DNA of 64,000 nucleotides from Perlabentimonas sp041656735 (GTDB lineage Bacteria; Bacteroidota; Bacteroidia; Bacteroidales; Tenuifilaceae): assembly GCA_041656735.1 (NCBI GenBank), contig JBBACY010000011.1:19136-83135 (forward strand), given 5' to 3'. Below the pieces are notes generated by a model. The model was not told the origin of the DNA, searched no databases, and saw only the letters and a program-made list of their open reading frames with translations. Positions 36,667-45,112 of the stretch are shown here, piece after piece. Position 1 is the first letter of the stretch. Every line of letters begins with the position of its first letter. A program made the translations under genes and the position numbers.

Positions 36667-37248
36667 TTATGGGCGCTCGTTCGCTAATTTATCCATCTCT
36701 TGATTAAAGATATTCTCAAATTTCATCTTATCATAGTCAAGACGCAATTTATCGTCCTTGCTAATGCTTTGACTTACTTTGTTAAGCAACTCATCCTTAG
36801 CAATTTCAACAGCCATGTAAACAATATACTTGCCCTCAAGCTGGCGAGTTTCATCGCAAGCAATAGACATGTTATTAAGCTCTTGGTTTACAACTGAGCG
36901 TGTCATATCTTCAAATTTCTCGGCAAATTCACTTGCTTCACCCACAGTAATGTCCTGAGTGTAACGATCGGTTACAGCTTTAATAGTACTGTTAATTCCT
37001 GTTGCTAGTGTTGCGCGAGCATCGGTGTTAGCCTTACGCTTAGCTGTGCTTAGGTTGGTGCTTTCGCCTATACCTGCACCACGAAAATGGGTTTTGCTCG
37101 AGGCAAATTCGGGTCCACTACATGGAATTACGATTTTTTTACCTAGTCCGTCCGATGCTTTCTTACTTCCACCGCAACTACCTAAGGTAAATGCTCCTGC
37201 AATAACAACTACTGCAAAAAGTGCTTTAGTCAATCCAAGTTTTTTCAT
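36667..37248 (-). CDS. LPP20-like lipoprotein
   Basis: A lipoprotein of about 193 residues with a signal ending FTLGSC (Cys25 from the ATG at 37248; the ATG at 37257 is an alternative). The mature part has an LPP20-like layout: EFASSKTHFRGAGIGESTNL followed by the helix STAKRKANTDARATLATGIN, then GKYIVYMAVEIAKDELL. It is in the same direction as the preceding genes, about 55 bases apart. No catalytic motif is visible. Confidence 0.72.
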   Translation of the reverse strand: MKKLGLTKALFAVVVIAGAFTLGSCGGSKKASDGLGKKIVIPCSGPEFASSKTHFRGAGIGESTNLSTAKRKANTDARATLATGINSTIKAVTDRYTQDITVGEASEFAEKFEDMTRSVVNQELNNMSIACDETRQLEGKYIVYMAVEIAKDELLNKVSQSISKDDKLRLDYDKMKFENIFNQEMDKLANERP

Positions 37249-37303
37249 AATCTTCAAAATTTAGGTTAATAGAAATTGTTAGTAAAAATGTTATTTAAAA
37301 AAT

Positions 37304-38263
37304 TTAGTTTTTATACAGCCAGCTCCAGTCGAAATTTTGTGAAGCTCCATAATAAGCCCAGGTTTTGGCTACATCACGACCTGCCTCAATTTTCATCTTC
37401 TGAATATCTATGGAATCGTCGTATTTTTTCATTTTGAAATTCCACGCCGTTCCACCTTCGGCCTCAACTGCTGCCGTTACCGTGGCAATAAGTTGCTGGG
37501 CTTCGTCGTAGCATGCCATATCAGGAGTAATTTTTCCAATATGCTCCTCAACCGCTGAAAGATCCTTGCCTGCCCACGCCGATTTAGCTGCCGAAAGAGA
37601 CTCGTTACACTGCTGGTCGGCATACTCCTGGTATACATCAATGGAAATTTGCATACTCTTGTCGTAACACTCACGACTAACATCGGGAACCGACATTAGG
37701 GTATAAAGAGCTTCTTCGTATTCTTTTTGCCCTGCCAGTGCTTTTGCCGAAGAGATTATCACATCGCACTTTGAATTATAATATTCGATGATTTTCTCTT
37801 TTCCCTTTTCAACAAATCCTCTAAATTGACCGTGACGAGGATTAATTGCATTTAATGCTTGGGTATAGGCGCGTTCCTCGGAATTTCCTACGCCCACAAC
37901 CTCAATGCTGGTCTGGCTATAAATATTTTGAGTTAGTATGTCAACAATATACAAGGTAACATCCATTCTTACCGATACTTTAGGCGGTGCAGTAGGTGTA
38001 ATATCCTTGCTAATAATTGATATCATTGGAACCATAAAAAATTGTGCTCCATTTTCGGTTGCTCCAAGCCCATTAAGGCTAGCAATTTGCATAAGCCTAT
38101 TTTGAAGGTTTCGTTGAGCTCCACCAGGAATTCCAGCCTCATCGGGAACAATTGCTGCAATGGCTATTCGTCCCAAATCATCCGTTTTTCCTAAACTACT
38201 TTGAGCCATAACAGCTGATGCTGAAAGAAACAAAGCAATGAGTATTATTGAGAATCTTTTCAT
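37304..38263 (-). CDS. secreted CsgG/TolB-N-like protein with helical C-terminus
   Basis: A 319-residue protein with a signal peptide (MKRFSIILIALFLSASAVMAQ) from the ATG at 38263. The upstream ATG at 38314 would put 17 residues before the signal and is rejected. Residues about 25-140 (GRIAIAAIVPDEAGIP, FFMVPMISIISKD, VDVTLYIVDILTQNIYSQTSI by pattern) suggest a CsgG/TolB-N-type beta-alpha fold, with NSEERAYTQALNAI as its helix. The C-terminal half is helical and TPR-like (KALAGQKEYEEALYTLMSV). The fold is inferred. Confidence 0.7.
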   Translation of the reverse strand: MKRFSIILIALFLSASAVMAQSSLGKTDDLGRIAIAAIVPDEAGIPGGAQRNLQNRLMQIASLNGLGATENGAQFFMVPMISIISKDITPTAPPKVSVRMDVTLYIVDILTQNIYSQTSIEVVGVGNSEERAYTQALNAINPRHGQFRGFVEKGKEKIIEYYNSKCDVIISSAKALAGQKEYEEALYTLMSVPDVSRECYDKSMQISIDVYQEYADQQCNESLSAAKSAWAGKDLSAVEEHIGKITPDMACYDEAQQLIATVTAAVEAEGGTAWNFKMKKYDDSIDIQKMKIEAGRDVAKTWAYYGASQNFDWSWLYKN

Positions 38264-38430
38264 ACTTTCATATTTATTTTGATTAAAAGTAGCAATTAGT
38301 AAGTTACTATACAAACCTTATACCGAAGTTAAAAAAATGGGGCATCACTAAAGTTGCTCCTACTAGTTAACTGAGAATCCTCAGGAAGTCTTCATTAAAA
38401 CACCTGACTACCAGTCAATTAGCACAAAGC

Positions 38431-39402
38431 CTACTTCTCTCCCACAATTAACCAAGCCTCACCAAGCCCTCTTACGTATATTTTAGAATCGATTTCGAAA
38501 TTATCGCGCAAATATCTGCTTAATCCGCTAAGGAAACGGCGAGTGTCAACTGCACGTTCACGCCCACGACTATCAACCTCAATCATAGGTATCCTAACTT
38601 GCTCTAACCTCATTTGGTTTTCGCTGGCATCGCTTAAGCTAAAGCGTCCCTCAACCGTATTATCAAAAAACCAATTCTCTATGTGCTCAAGCATCTCAAG
38701 TTCTTCGCCTTTCTTATCGGTAAAATATGTTTCGAAGTTATCCATCCAGCTGTTCCACCGGCGAATATTGATTTTAACCTCGCGCCCTTTAGCAAACATA
38801 TCATCGAAATGCGTTTGAAGCCCAGCGTTAAACCCATCCATATAGCTTAGCACAGCCTCTTCGAGTAGTAACTCGGGCGAAGCTGATGAGGAAGGCTTAC
38901 CAGCGCCTGCTGCACCTGACACCTGCTTTGAGGTGTATGAGTCGAGCCCACGGAGGTTAAATGAAATGTAGCGCTCTGGCCCCATCCTTTTAATGTCGAA
39001 GCCTAAATCGAGAATGATATCAGCTTTAGCGGTTCTTTTTAAAGCGTCAACCGGACTCTCAGCCATATCCGAACTAGAACTCGACGACATAAGCATTGAT
39101 GCTTCCGCTGCTTCACGCTCAAGGTTACGCAACTCCATTTCAAGGTCTTTTAAGGGAAACCCTCTGTCGGCCATTATTTGTCCCAGTTTTGTTATTACCA
39201 ACCTCAAATCGGCATCGTTTTGCATGGCTTTTTTATAGTCGGGTAAGGTTTGGGTTGCCCCCATATTCTCAAACTCCAACTTGTAACCCCTGCTTATACA
39301 ATACTGATCGCTTGGAACAACCATAATTGTAGGCTTTTTAGCTTGCGCAAAAAGCGAAAGGGTTAAGGTGGTAAATATAAATATGCTAAATAATTTTTTC
39401 AT
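38431..39402 (-). CDS. secreted DUF6175-like protein
   Basis: A protein of about 323 residues with a signal peptide (MKKLFSIFIFTTLTLSLFAQ) from the ATG at 39402; the upstream frame start at 39429 precedes the signal. Next comes KPTIMVVPSDQYCISRGYKL, then a TolB-N/CsgG-like alternation (LVITKLGQIMADRGFPLKDL and TAKADIILDLGFDIKRMG). I associate it with DUF6175, a Bacteroidota-only family of unknown function. There is a serine-rich linker near residue 105 and the C-terminus ends in EAWLIVGEK. Confidence in the family name is moderate. Confidence 0.7.
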   Translation of the reverse strand: MKKLFSIFIFTTLTLSLFAQAKKPTIMVVPSDQYCISRGYKLEFENMGATQTLPDYKKAMQNDADLRLVITKLGQIMADRGFPLKDLEMELRNLEREAAEASMLMSSSSSSDMAESPVDALKRTAKADIILDLGFDIKRMGPERYISFNLRGLDSYTSKQVSGAAGAGKPSSSASPELLLEEAVLSYMDGFNAGLQTHFDDMFAKGREVKINIRRWNSWMDNFETYFTDKKGEELEMLEHIENWFFDNTVEGRFSLSDASENQMRLEQVRIPMIEVDSRGRERAVDTRRFLSGLSRYLRDNFEIDSKIYVRGLGEAWLIVGEK

Positions 39403-39441
39403 ACCTATTAGTTTACAGTAATTAAACAATTTGAAATATAT

Positions 39442-39972
39442 TTAGAAGCCCGAGTCGAGGCTGCGAGCAATACCATCCGCCTCAAGCTGTTTACGTAACG
39501 AATCGTACATTACCTGAACATAAATAAAGACTTTGTAGCCTTTCTTCATCTTCATCCGATCCTGCCCACTGGGCATACCATCAGTTGTAACCGTAATAAA
39601 CTGCAAGTACTTGCCTCCAGGCGAGAAAAAAGACTCGAAGTATTCGGCATGCTTATCGCCTGCGCCGGGGTCCTTAAGAATAGCTGGAGTTGCTGCTGCA
39701 CCATGTCCGCCCGGAATTCCTTTGAAAATTACGGCTGCTACTGAATTCATTTTAGCCTCAATTATGGCATCTTCAACTTTCTTGCCATATCCAGAAACCT
39801 TCATAACCTTGGTTCCATCCTGGCCAACGCCCATAATTTGCACTTCATAATTGTAATCGCTACTGTAATGCGCTTTTTTTTCTCTTCGAGAGTAGCGCTC
39901 CTGCGCATTTGTGGCTTCGCCCATCGTAAAAATAAAAACTAATACCAAGGAAAGGTAACTAAGTGTTTTCAT
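39442..39972 (-). CDS. small secreted protein of the exported-protein cluster
   Basis: A 176-residue protein with a signal peptide (MKTLSYLSLVLVFIFTMGEA, cleavage near TNAQ). A basic stretch (RYSRREKKAHYSSDY) is followed by YEVQIMGVGQDGTKVMKVSGYGKKVEDA and the alanine-rich helix AIIEAKMNSVAAVIFKG, a pattern shared with neighbouring genes. I do not recognise a family. It is 66 bases after the barrel gene and 39 bases before the DUF6175-like gene. Confidence 0.68.
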   Translation of the reverse strand: MKTLSYLSLVLVFIFTMGEATNAQERYSRREKKAHYSSDYNYEVQIMGVGQDGTKVMKVSGYGKKVEDAIIEAKMNSVAAVIFKGIPGGHGAAATPAILKDPGAGDKHAEYFESFFSPGGKYLQFITVTTDGMPSGQDRMKMKKGYKVFIYVQVMYDSLRKQLEADGIARSLDSGF

Positions 39973-40038
39973 AGTATGTAATGATTTTTCGGGTTAATAA
40001 ATTTTGTAAAATAAAACATTGGCACCTAGGGTTGCTAA

Positions 40039-41685
40039 TTAAAAACCTACCCTAACACCAATAAACATTGATGCTCCAGTACGATTTGCAAACAAGTCTT
40101 TCCAAGCTATATCATATGACACATCATTCCGATCTTCAGCATCAGAAACAAAAGCATACGAACCAACCCCACCAACAACCTGAAAGTTATGTTTCAAATT
40201 TAGTGCCAAGTTTATACCAGGTTTCACAAAAATAGCGCTAACTGCATCATCCCCAGTCAAATCTGAGCTTGACGCTTGTTCTGCCCCAACCGAAAGATAT
40301 GCCCTGAGCTCTAAATTCCGCATTAGCTGGAAACCTTTAGCCAAACCAAAACCATACCTTAAGAATGAAAAATCAGTATCTGTGGTGGGTAGTATAGACG
40401 GGGCGGAAGGGTATGTTCCTGAATCGAAACCACCCTCAACAAAAACAAAGGAGGACTTTATACCTATAAAGCGGCCCAACCTAAGGTCGGCTCTACCATA
40501 AACGCCTCCAATTTCACCAATTTCAGCACCTAGGCTTACTTCGATTCCGAAATCGTTTTGCTGCTGAAGCGTGAACCCCTCATGGAGTTTTCGCCCTGAA
40601 ACCTGATAAAACTTAGAGGCATCTGTTTTACCTGAGGCAACCTTACGGTTATCAACAATTTTCGATTTAGAATCGGCTCGGATAACACCCCTTAATTTGG
40701 GTTCAGCCTTATCCGTTTTCTCATTATAAACATACTCGTAAGCAAAAAATCGATAGTCTGTTTTCAATCCCTCCTTAAGACCTATCTTAGATCTAAGGGG
40801 GCGGGTTGCTGAGATAGAGGTTTTTACCTTAAAGTCCTCAACATCCTTCTCAATTCGGTATATTACATCGTCGTAAGATTTTTGTATCAACTCCTGCATT
40901 AGCTGGTTTGTTGACTTAGGCTTAAAGAAAAGACCCAAACCCGTATCGCTCTCTGGCTGAGAAGCAACTATGCTTATTGATTTATTTATTACGGGTACAA
41001 TAGGGATTTTAATTTGATTAAACGCACCTCTTTTTTGAGCCTTAACCTCCTCGTTATCATCTTCATAGATCCATGTATCATAAAAAGCTGAACGTACTTC
41101 CTCTGTAAAATTAATTTTATATAGGTAGCCTGCCGCTTGAGCCTGCCACCCTTTTTGGCCAGTAACACCAGCTTCGCTCATTGATTTAATGTCGTAAACA
41201 TTAACAACTAATATATAACTCAAGTTAATTAGCCTATTGCCAAACTCTTCGAGAGCAGCATTTCCCCTCTTACTGGTTTGAGCCAATAAAAAGTCGGCGT
41301 CGGTTGCGGTAAAACGTCCGCGATGGTGCACTAACTCCATATCCATAGCTCCATTTGGCTTTCGGTTGTACCATTTGGCTACAATTTCTCTACCAATGCT
41401 CTGTTTGTTCAGTTCCTGTAATATGGCATCCTTTAAATTACTCCCATTACTAAACGACGGATCTAGGAACAATGAATTTAGGTTGTTATTATCATACTTA
41501 TCAGAAAATGCTATGGAATCAATTTTTGTTTTAGCCAAGTTCCAATGATTGCCTGAACCAAAATTTACATAAAGCACTGTAAGTGAACTTCTGTTATAGG
41601 TGGAAGGAACTTTGTCGGTAATCTCCTGAGAAAAAATACTTGTGGTAAAAAAAGCAAAGGATAGAAAGAGCAACATCTTTTTCAT
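40039..41685 (-). CDS. secreted two-part protein: periplasmic domain plus beta-barrel
   Basis: A 548-residue protein, first in the cluster. The signal peptide is MKKMLLFLSFAFFTTSIFSQ. Residues about 25-370 form a soluble alpha/beta region (ILVVNVYDIKSMSEAGVTGQ). The last 170 residues alternate like outer-membrane strands (YGRADLRLGRFIGIKSSFVF to GASMFIGVRVGF), ending in Phe as barrels do. It may anchor the cluster products to the outer membrane. No named family is recognised and no enzyme motif is visible. Confidence 0.68.
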   Translation of the reverse strand: MKKMLLFLSFAFFTTSIFSQEITDKVPSTYNRSSLTVLYVNFGSGNHWNLAKTKIDSIAFSDKYDNNNLNSLFLDPSFSNGSNLKDAILQELNKQSIGREIVAKWYNRKPNGAMDMELVHHRGRFTATDADFLLAQTSKRGNAALEEFGNRLINLSYILVVNVYDIKSMSEAGVTGQKGWQAQAAGYLYKINFTEEVRSAFYDTWIYEDDNEEVKAQKRGAFNQIKIPIVPVINKSISIVASQPESDTGLGLFFKPKSTNQLMQELIQKSYDDVIYRIEKDVEDFKVKTSISATRPLRSKIGLKEGLKTDYRFFAYEYVYNEKTDKAEPKLRGVIRADSKSKIVDNRKVASGKTDASKFYQVSGRKLHEGFTLQQQNDFGIEVSLGAEIGEIGGVYGRADLRLGRFIGIKSSFVFVEGGFDSGTYPSAPSILPTTDTDFSFLRYGFGLAKGFQLMRNLELRAYLSVGAEQASSSDLTGDDAVSAIFVKPGINLALNLKHNFQVVGGVGSYAFVSDAEDRNDVSYDIAWKDLFANRTGASMFIGVRVGF

Positions 41686-41815
41686 AGCATCTTTGGGTTT
41701 TAGGGTTTAAATATCAATTTACGAATAGAGTATGTAAATTTACAAAAAAAAGTGTATCTATGATATAATTACTTCCGATTATTTTATTAAAAACGAAAAT
41801 ACCTGGTTAAATAAA

Positions 41816-41845
41816 AGTCACATAGAATTGGTTTTCTATGTGACT
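41816..41845 (-). terminator. terminator of the alkaline phosphatase gene
   Basis: A perfect 12-base stem (41816-41827 with 41834-41845) with a 6-base loop, followed on the minus strand by a T-rich run, about 80 bases after the phosphatase stop. Confidence 0.82.
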
Positions 41846-41915
41846 GTATATCAGAATAAGTACAAACTCTCTTTGATGGGTTTTTGACTAGTGTTGGTTC
41901 GAGACTGTGGAAAAA

Positions 41916-41937
41916 AATCGATTTTTAATCGATTTTT
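41916..41937. repeat. 11-base tandem duplication at the alkaline phosphatase stop codon
   Basis: AATCGATTTTT occurs twice head to tail (41916-41926 and 41927-41937). The phosphatase stop codon (41925-41927) lies at the junction of the two copies. Confidence 0.7.
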
Positions 41938-43370
41938 AATCCCATAGCAGTAGCAATGCGCCTAGGTATATCCGTATTATTAAGTTGTCCTGAAAACAGA
42001 TGATCACCTGCTCCCAAAGCATATACTGGAACGTGAGAGGCTGTATGCGAACCGCTAGTCCACCCAATCCCAGCCATCTCGTTTAGTAGCCGAACAGCAG
42101 TTATTGCAATGGGATTATTAGACCTGTATAACTTTGCATTCATTTCGATTTGCTTTGCTGTTTGAGGTAAAGTTGCGGCTATGTAAGCATCGGAAATTCT
42201 TTTTAACTGCTCTCCGTTCAAACTATCAGAAACCATTCCGATTACTTGTGGATCGGCTAAAAATTGTAGCACCTGGTTAAACGTAGGTTTTTTCTTTCCA
42301 GAAACGAGACTATTAACCTCTGCATTAAGCTGCTCAAGCGATAATTTTTGATTAGCTAGCAAGGCCACATTTGATTTGTATCCATTCTCTCTTCGGCCAA
42401 TGCTCATACCACCTGTTTCGTGATCGGCAGTAACCACAATAAGGGTTTGCTTAGGATACTTCTTATAAAACTGTACAGCAACATCAACAGCATCAGATAG
42501 GGCAATAACGTCATGAATAACGGAAGCTGCATCGTTATCATGGGCTGCCCAATCAATTTTACCGCCTTCAATCATAAATAAAAATCCGTTGGGAGAATTA
42601 AGTATATCGGCTCCCATGCTGGTAACTTGAGAAAGGGTTACATCACCCTCGCGCGCATCGATTTGATATTTTAAAGATGAGCCGGAGACCGGTTCTTCTA
42701 ATGTATATACAATTGACTTATAGTTGTCGAGAATCGAGTCAGCTACTGATAAGTTATTTGTAAAATAAAAGCCCGAATCTTCAGCTTTCTCGTATAGATT
42801 GCCCAGAGGCTCTTTCGATTTATTTCCGAGGGGATCTCTAAAGCCACCTCCAGCAAAAAACTTATATCCTGCCCGAATCATATCGTGTGAAATAGCGTGA
42901 TAGCTGCTGCGAAGAGCCTGATGGGTGTAAAAGGCTGCTGGCGTAGCATGGTCGATACTAACGCTAGTTGCAACACCTACATTAAAACCAGCGTTATGCG
43001 CAAAGTGGCTAATACTGTATAGTGTATCGCTATGGTCAGAGGTTAGTCCGATGGTGTTTACCGATGTTTTATAACCTGCGGCCAAAGCTGTACCTGCGGC
43101 AGCTGAGCCAGTAATGTATCGGTTATCGGAATAGGTTTGAGCCAAACTGGCTACTGGAAACGAAGTGAAACTTAAGTCCTTATTTCCGAACGGATTGCCA
43201 TCAACTCCTGAAAGGTAAGCCTGAGAGGCAGTAATATGCTGTATCCCCATACCGTCACCAATAAAATAAAAAACATATTTGGCCTTTGGTTCACTTTTGT
43301 TACATCCAGCAAAGGATAAAGCCAGGATAAGTGTTAGAGCAAACAAAATTGTACCCCTTATTTTTTTCAT
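41925..43370 (-). CDS. alkaline phosphatase, lipoprotein form
   Basis: A 481-residue periplasmic phosphomonoesterase of the PhoA superfamily. The signal ends in lipobox SFAGC (Cys23). Metal and catalytic motifs are visible: FIGDGMGIQHITASQ (Asp39), the nucleophile loop ITGSAAAGTALAAGYK (Ser89), SIDHATPAAFYTH, IEGGKIDWAAHDNDA, TADHETGG and GSHTASHVP. The residue before the nucleophile Ser89 is Gly, where E. coli PhoA has Asp. Release of phosphate from organic esters outside the inner membrane is the expected role. It is a single-gene unit. Confidence 0.9.
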   Translation of the reverse strand: MKKIRGTILFALTLILALSFAGCNKSEPKAKYVFYFIGDGMGIQHITASQAYLSGVDGNPFGNKDLSFTSFPVASLAQTYSDNRYITGSAAAGTALAAGYKTSVNTIGLTSDHSDTLYSISHFAHNAGFNVGVATSVSIDHATPAAFYTHQALRSSYHAISHDMIRAGYKFFAGGGFRDPLGNKSKEPLGNLYEKAEDSGFYFTNNLSVADSILDNYKSIVYTLEEPVSGSSLKYQIDAREGDVTLSQVTSMGADILNSPNGFLFMIEGGKIDWAAHDNDAASVIHDVIALSDAVDVAVQFYKKYPKQTLIVVTADHETGGMSIGRRENGYKSNVALLANQKLSLEQLNAEVNSLVSGKKKPTFNQVLQFLADPQVIGMVSDSLNGEQLKRISDAYIAATLPQTAKQIEMNAKLYRSNNPIAITAVRLLNEMAGIGWTSGSHTASHVPVYALGAGDHLFSGQLNNTDIPRRIATAMGLKID

Positions 43371-43507
43371 AATAAATAGTTAATTATTAAAGTATTAAAA
43401 CTTTAAACTTGTTAATGGTTAAGTATTTAACAATACATATTAATACAGTAACTAAAGTGAACTTAACTGAGTAAACACCTGTATTGAAAAAAAGTTCATA
43501 AAACGCA

Positions 43508-43535
43508 AACGGCTGTGCAAAAGTGCACAGCCGTT
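43508..43535 (-). terminator. terminator of the ExbB-ExbD operon
   Basis: A perfect 12-base stem (43508-43519 with 43524-43535) with a 4-base loop, 22 bases after the last exbD stop. Confidence 0.82.
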
Positions 43536-43556
43536 GAGTTTTATTAAAAAGATAGA

Positions 43557-44027
43557 TTAGTAATTTTCAACTCTGCGAGCTGCATAACTAATTTTTAGAG
43601 CACTAGCCTTTCGTAGTTCCTGCTTAACATCGGTAACAATACCCATACGGGTATCCTCGTCAACTTTTAGCGCTGTTGTAAGCTTGTTCCTATCGGCTTC
43701 ACTAAGGGCATCCCTCTCGGCCGAAATAAAGTCGCGTATATCAGCGAGTTTTTTAAACGAGTCGTTAAGTTGAATTCGTGAATCCGTTCCTAAAAGCCCT
43801 TGATGTTGACGTGATGGGGCTCCGATAAAGATATACGACACCAACGACTTCTTTTCGAGTTTTGATACCTGAGTTGCTTCGGGCAACTTAACCTGAACCA
43901 TCATTTCAGTATCCCTCATGGTTGTAGTAACCATAAAGAAGAAAAGAAGCATAAATACGATATCAGGTAGGGAGGCAGTAGATACTTGAGGAGTGCTTTT
44001 CGCTCCTTCTTTCTTAATTTTTGCCAT
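43557..44027 (-). CDS. exbD: ExbD/TolR-type protein (second copy)
   Basis: A 156-residue protein with one transmembrane helix carrying the conserved Asp (STASLPDIVFMLLFFFMVTTT), followed by a periplasmic domain (MMVQVKLPEATQ). Together with ExbB it harvests proton-motive force for TonB- or Tol-like work in the envelope. Its ATG overlaps the preceding exbD stop by one base (TAATG), so the two are translationally coupled. Two different ExbD proteins beside one ExbB are common in Bacteroidota. Whether they act with TonB or in another machine is unknown. Confidence 0.88.
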   Translation of the reverse strand: MAKIKKEGAKSTPQVSTASLPDIVFMLLFFFMVTTTMRDTEMMVQVKLPEATQVSKLEKKSLVSYIFIGAPSRQHQGLLGTDSRIQLNDSFKKLADIRDFISAERDALSEADRNKLTTALKVDEDTRMGIVTDVKQELRKASALKISYAARRVENY

Positions 44028-44602
44028 TATTTACGTCCTCCTATACTTTTGGGTTCAGCCTCAGATATACGAAGTGGGTACACTTTCTGAATTGCTTTTT
44101 GTTCATCTTCAGTAAGGATTTCGTATTTCTTTCCGAACTTTGCTCTTGATAACTCGTCTCTTAACTCGTCATAAGCTGCAATAAGCTCGTTCTGAACAAC
44201 CATATACATTTTATAAGATGTTCCTCTATCATTTTGAAGAGAGATAACGCCTTTGCCTACCTCCATAGAACCCAAATATTCTATGTCAACAACCTGCTTT
44301 TCAGGTAGATGTATGTCGTTATTTGGATTTGTGAGGAATTCACGAGTTTTCTCTCTAAGCATAGAAACATCAACTGGCTCTCCTCCTACCGACAATCGGT
44401 CACTCTTACTAACCAAAACGGTAAGAATATTGCGCTGCTTTACATCCTGCTCAACGTCGCTTTTCTCTTCGGGCATAGGAGGTAATAATCGTTGCAACCC
44501 AGTATCAACATTCATGGTTGTTGTAACCAAGAAGAAGATAAGTAACAGGAAAGCAATGTCAGCCAATGAGCTTCCATTAATTTCTGGTGTTGATCTTGCC
44601 AT
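44027..44602 (-). CDS. exbD: ExbD/TolR-type protein (first copy)
   Basis: A 191-residue protein of the same family. The membrane segment with its conserved Asp is GSSLADIAFLLLIFFLVTTTM. The periplasmic part is longer than in the second copy and extends to EDEQKAIQKVYPLRISEAE. It follows the 4-TM protein gene by 46 bases and overlaps the second exbD by one base. The differing lengths and tails suggest distinct roles, as in other two-ExbD systems. Confidence 0.88.
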   Translation of the reverse strand: MARSTPEINGSSLADIAFLLLIFFLVTTTMNVDTGLQRLLPPMPEEKSDVEQDVKQRNILTVLVSKSDRLSVGGEPVDVSMLREKTREFLTNPNNDIHLPEKQVVDIEYLGSMEVGKGVISLQNDRGTSYKMYMVVQNELIAAYDELRDELSRAKFGKKYEILTEDEQKAIQKVYPLRISEAEPKSIGGRK

Positions 44603-44648
44603 ATGAATAAATTTTTAGTAGGTGGAGCGTATGCTCCACCATATTTGC

Positions 44649-45107
44649 TTATCGATTAAAAATTCCTCTCAATCCAGTAAATGCGAGTAGAAGAAGAGCT
44701 ACACCCAACAGAATGTACGTTGAGATAATGCCTGTATCGGCAAATCTAAGGACATCTGGGTTGGAGAAGTTGGTTTCGGTTGCAGAGGTTGCTGTAATAA
44801 TTGGCGTTGTATCGGCCACTAAGTATGCCACTACAAAAACCAGAGCCAAAGCACCTAAGCTAAGCAAAACCTTTACAAAATTCTTGGGATTAAACAGGAA
44901 GTGTACCAAGGGGAAAATTACTGCAAGAAGCGCCGCTACACCAAGTAAAATAATTGACCAATTGATGTAACTTGCTGCCACAGAAGTTCTATCCTCAGGG
45001 GCTGCACCTGATATTCTTACGAAGTATATCAAGGCAACAAGTATCGAAGCCCCCATTACTCCCCAAGAAATAATCTTTATTAATAATCTGATTGATTTAT
45101 TGGACAT
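44649..45107 (-). CDS. four-helix membrane protein between exbB and exbD
   Basis: A 152-residue protein with four hydrophobic segments (IISWGVMGASILVALIYFV, SIILLGVAALLAVIFPLVHF, VLLSLGALALVFVVAYLVA and TYILLGVALLLLAFTGL). I do not recognise a named family. It sits 5 bases after exbB and 46 bases before exbD, so it is almost certainly part of the same complex or operon. Confidence 0.78.
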   Translation of the reverse strand: MSNKSIRLLIKIISWGVMGASILVALIYFVRISGAAPEDRTSVAASYINWSIILLGVAALLAVIFPLVHFLFNPKNFVKVLLSLGALALVFVVAYLVADTTPIITATSATETNFSNPDVLRFADTGIISTYILLGVALLLLAFTGLRGIFNR

Positions 45108-45112
45108 GGGGT

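Noticed and set aside
44253..44606. 117-codon frame antisense to the first exbD
   Set aside because: It overlaps a complete ExbD on the coding strand and is serine-rich shadow sequence.
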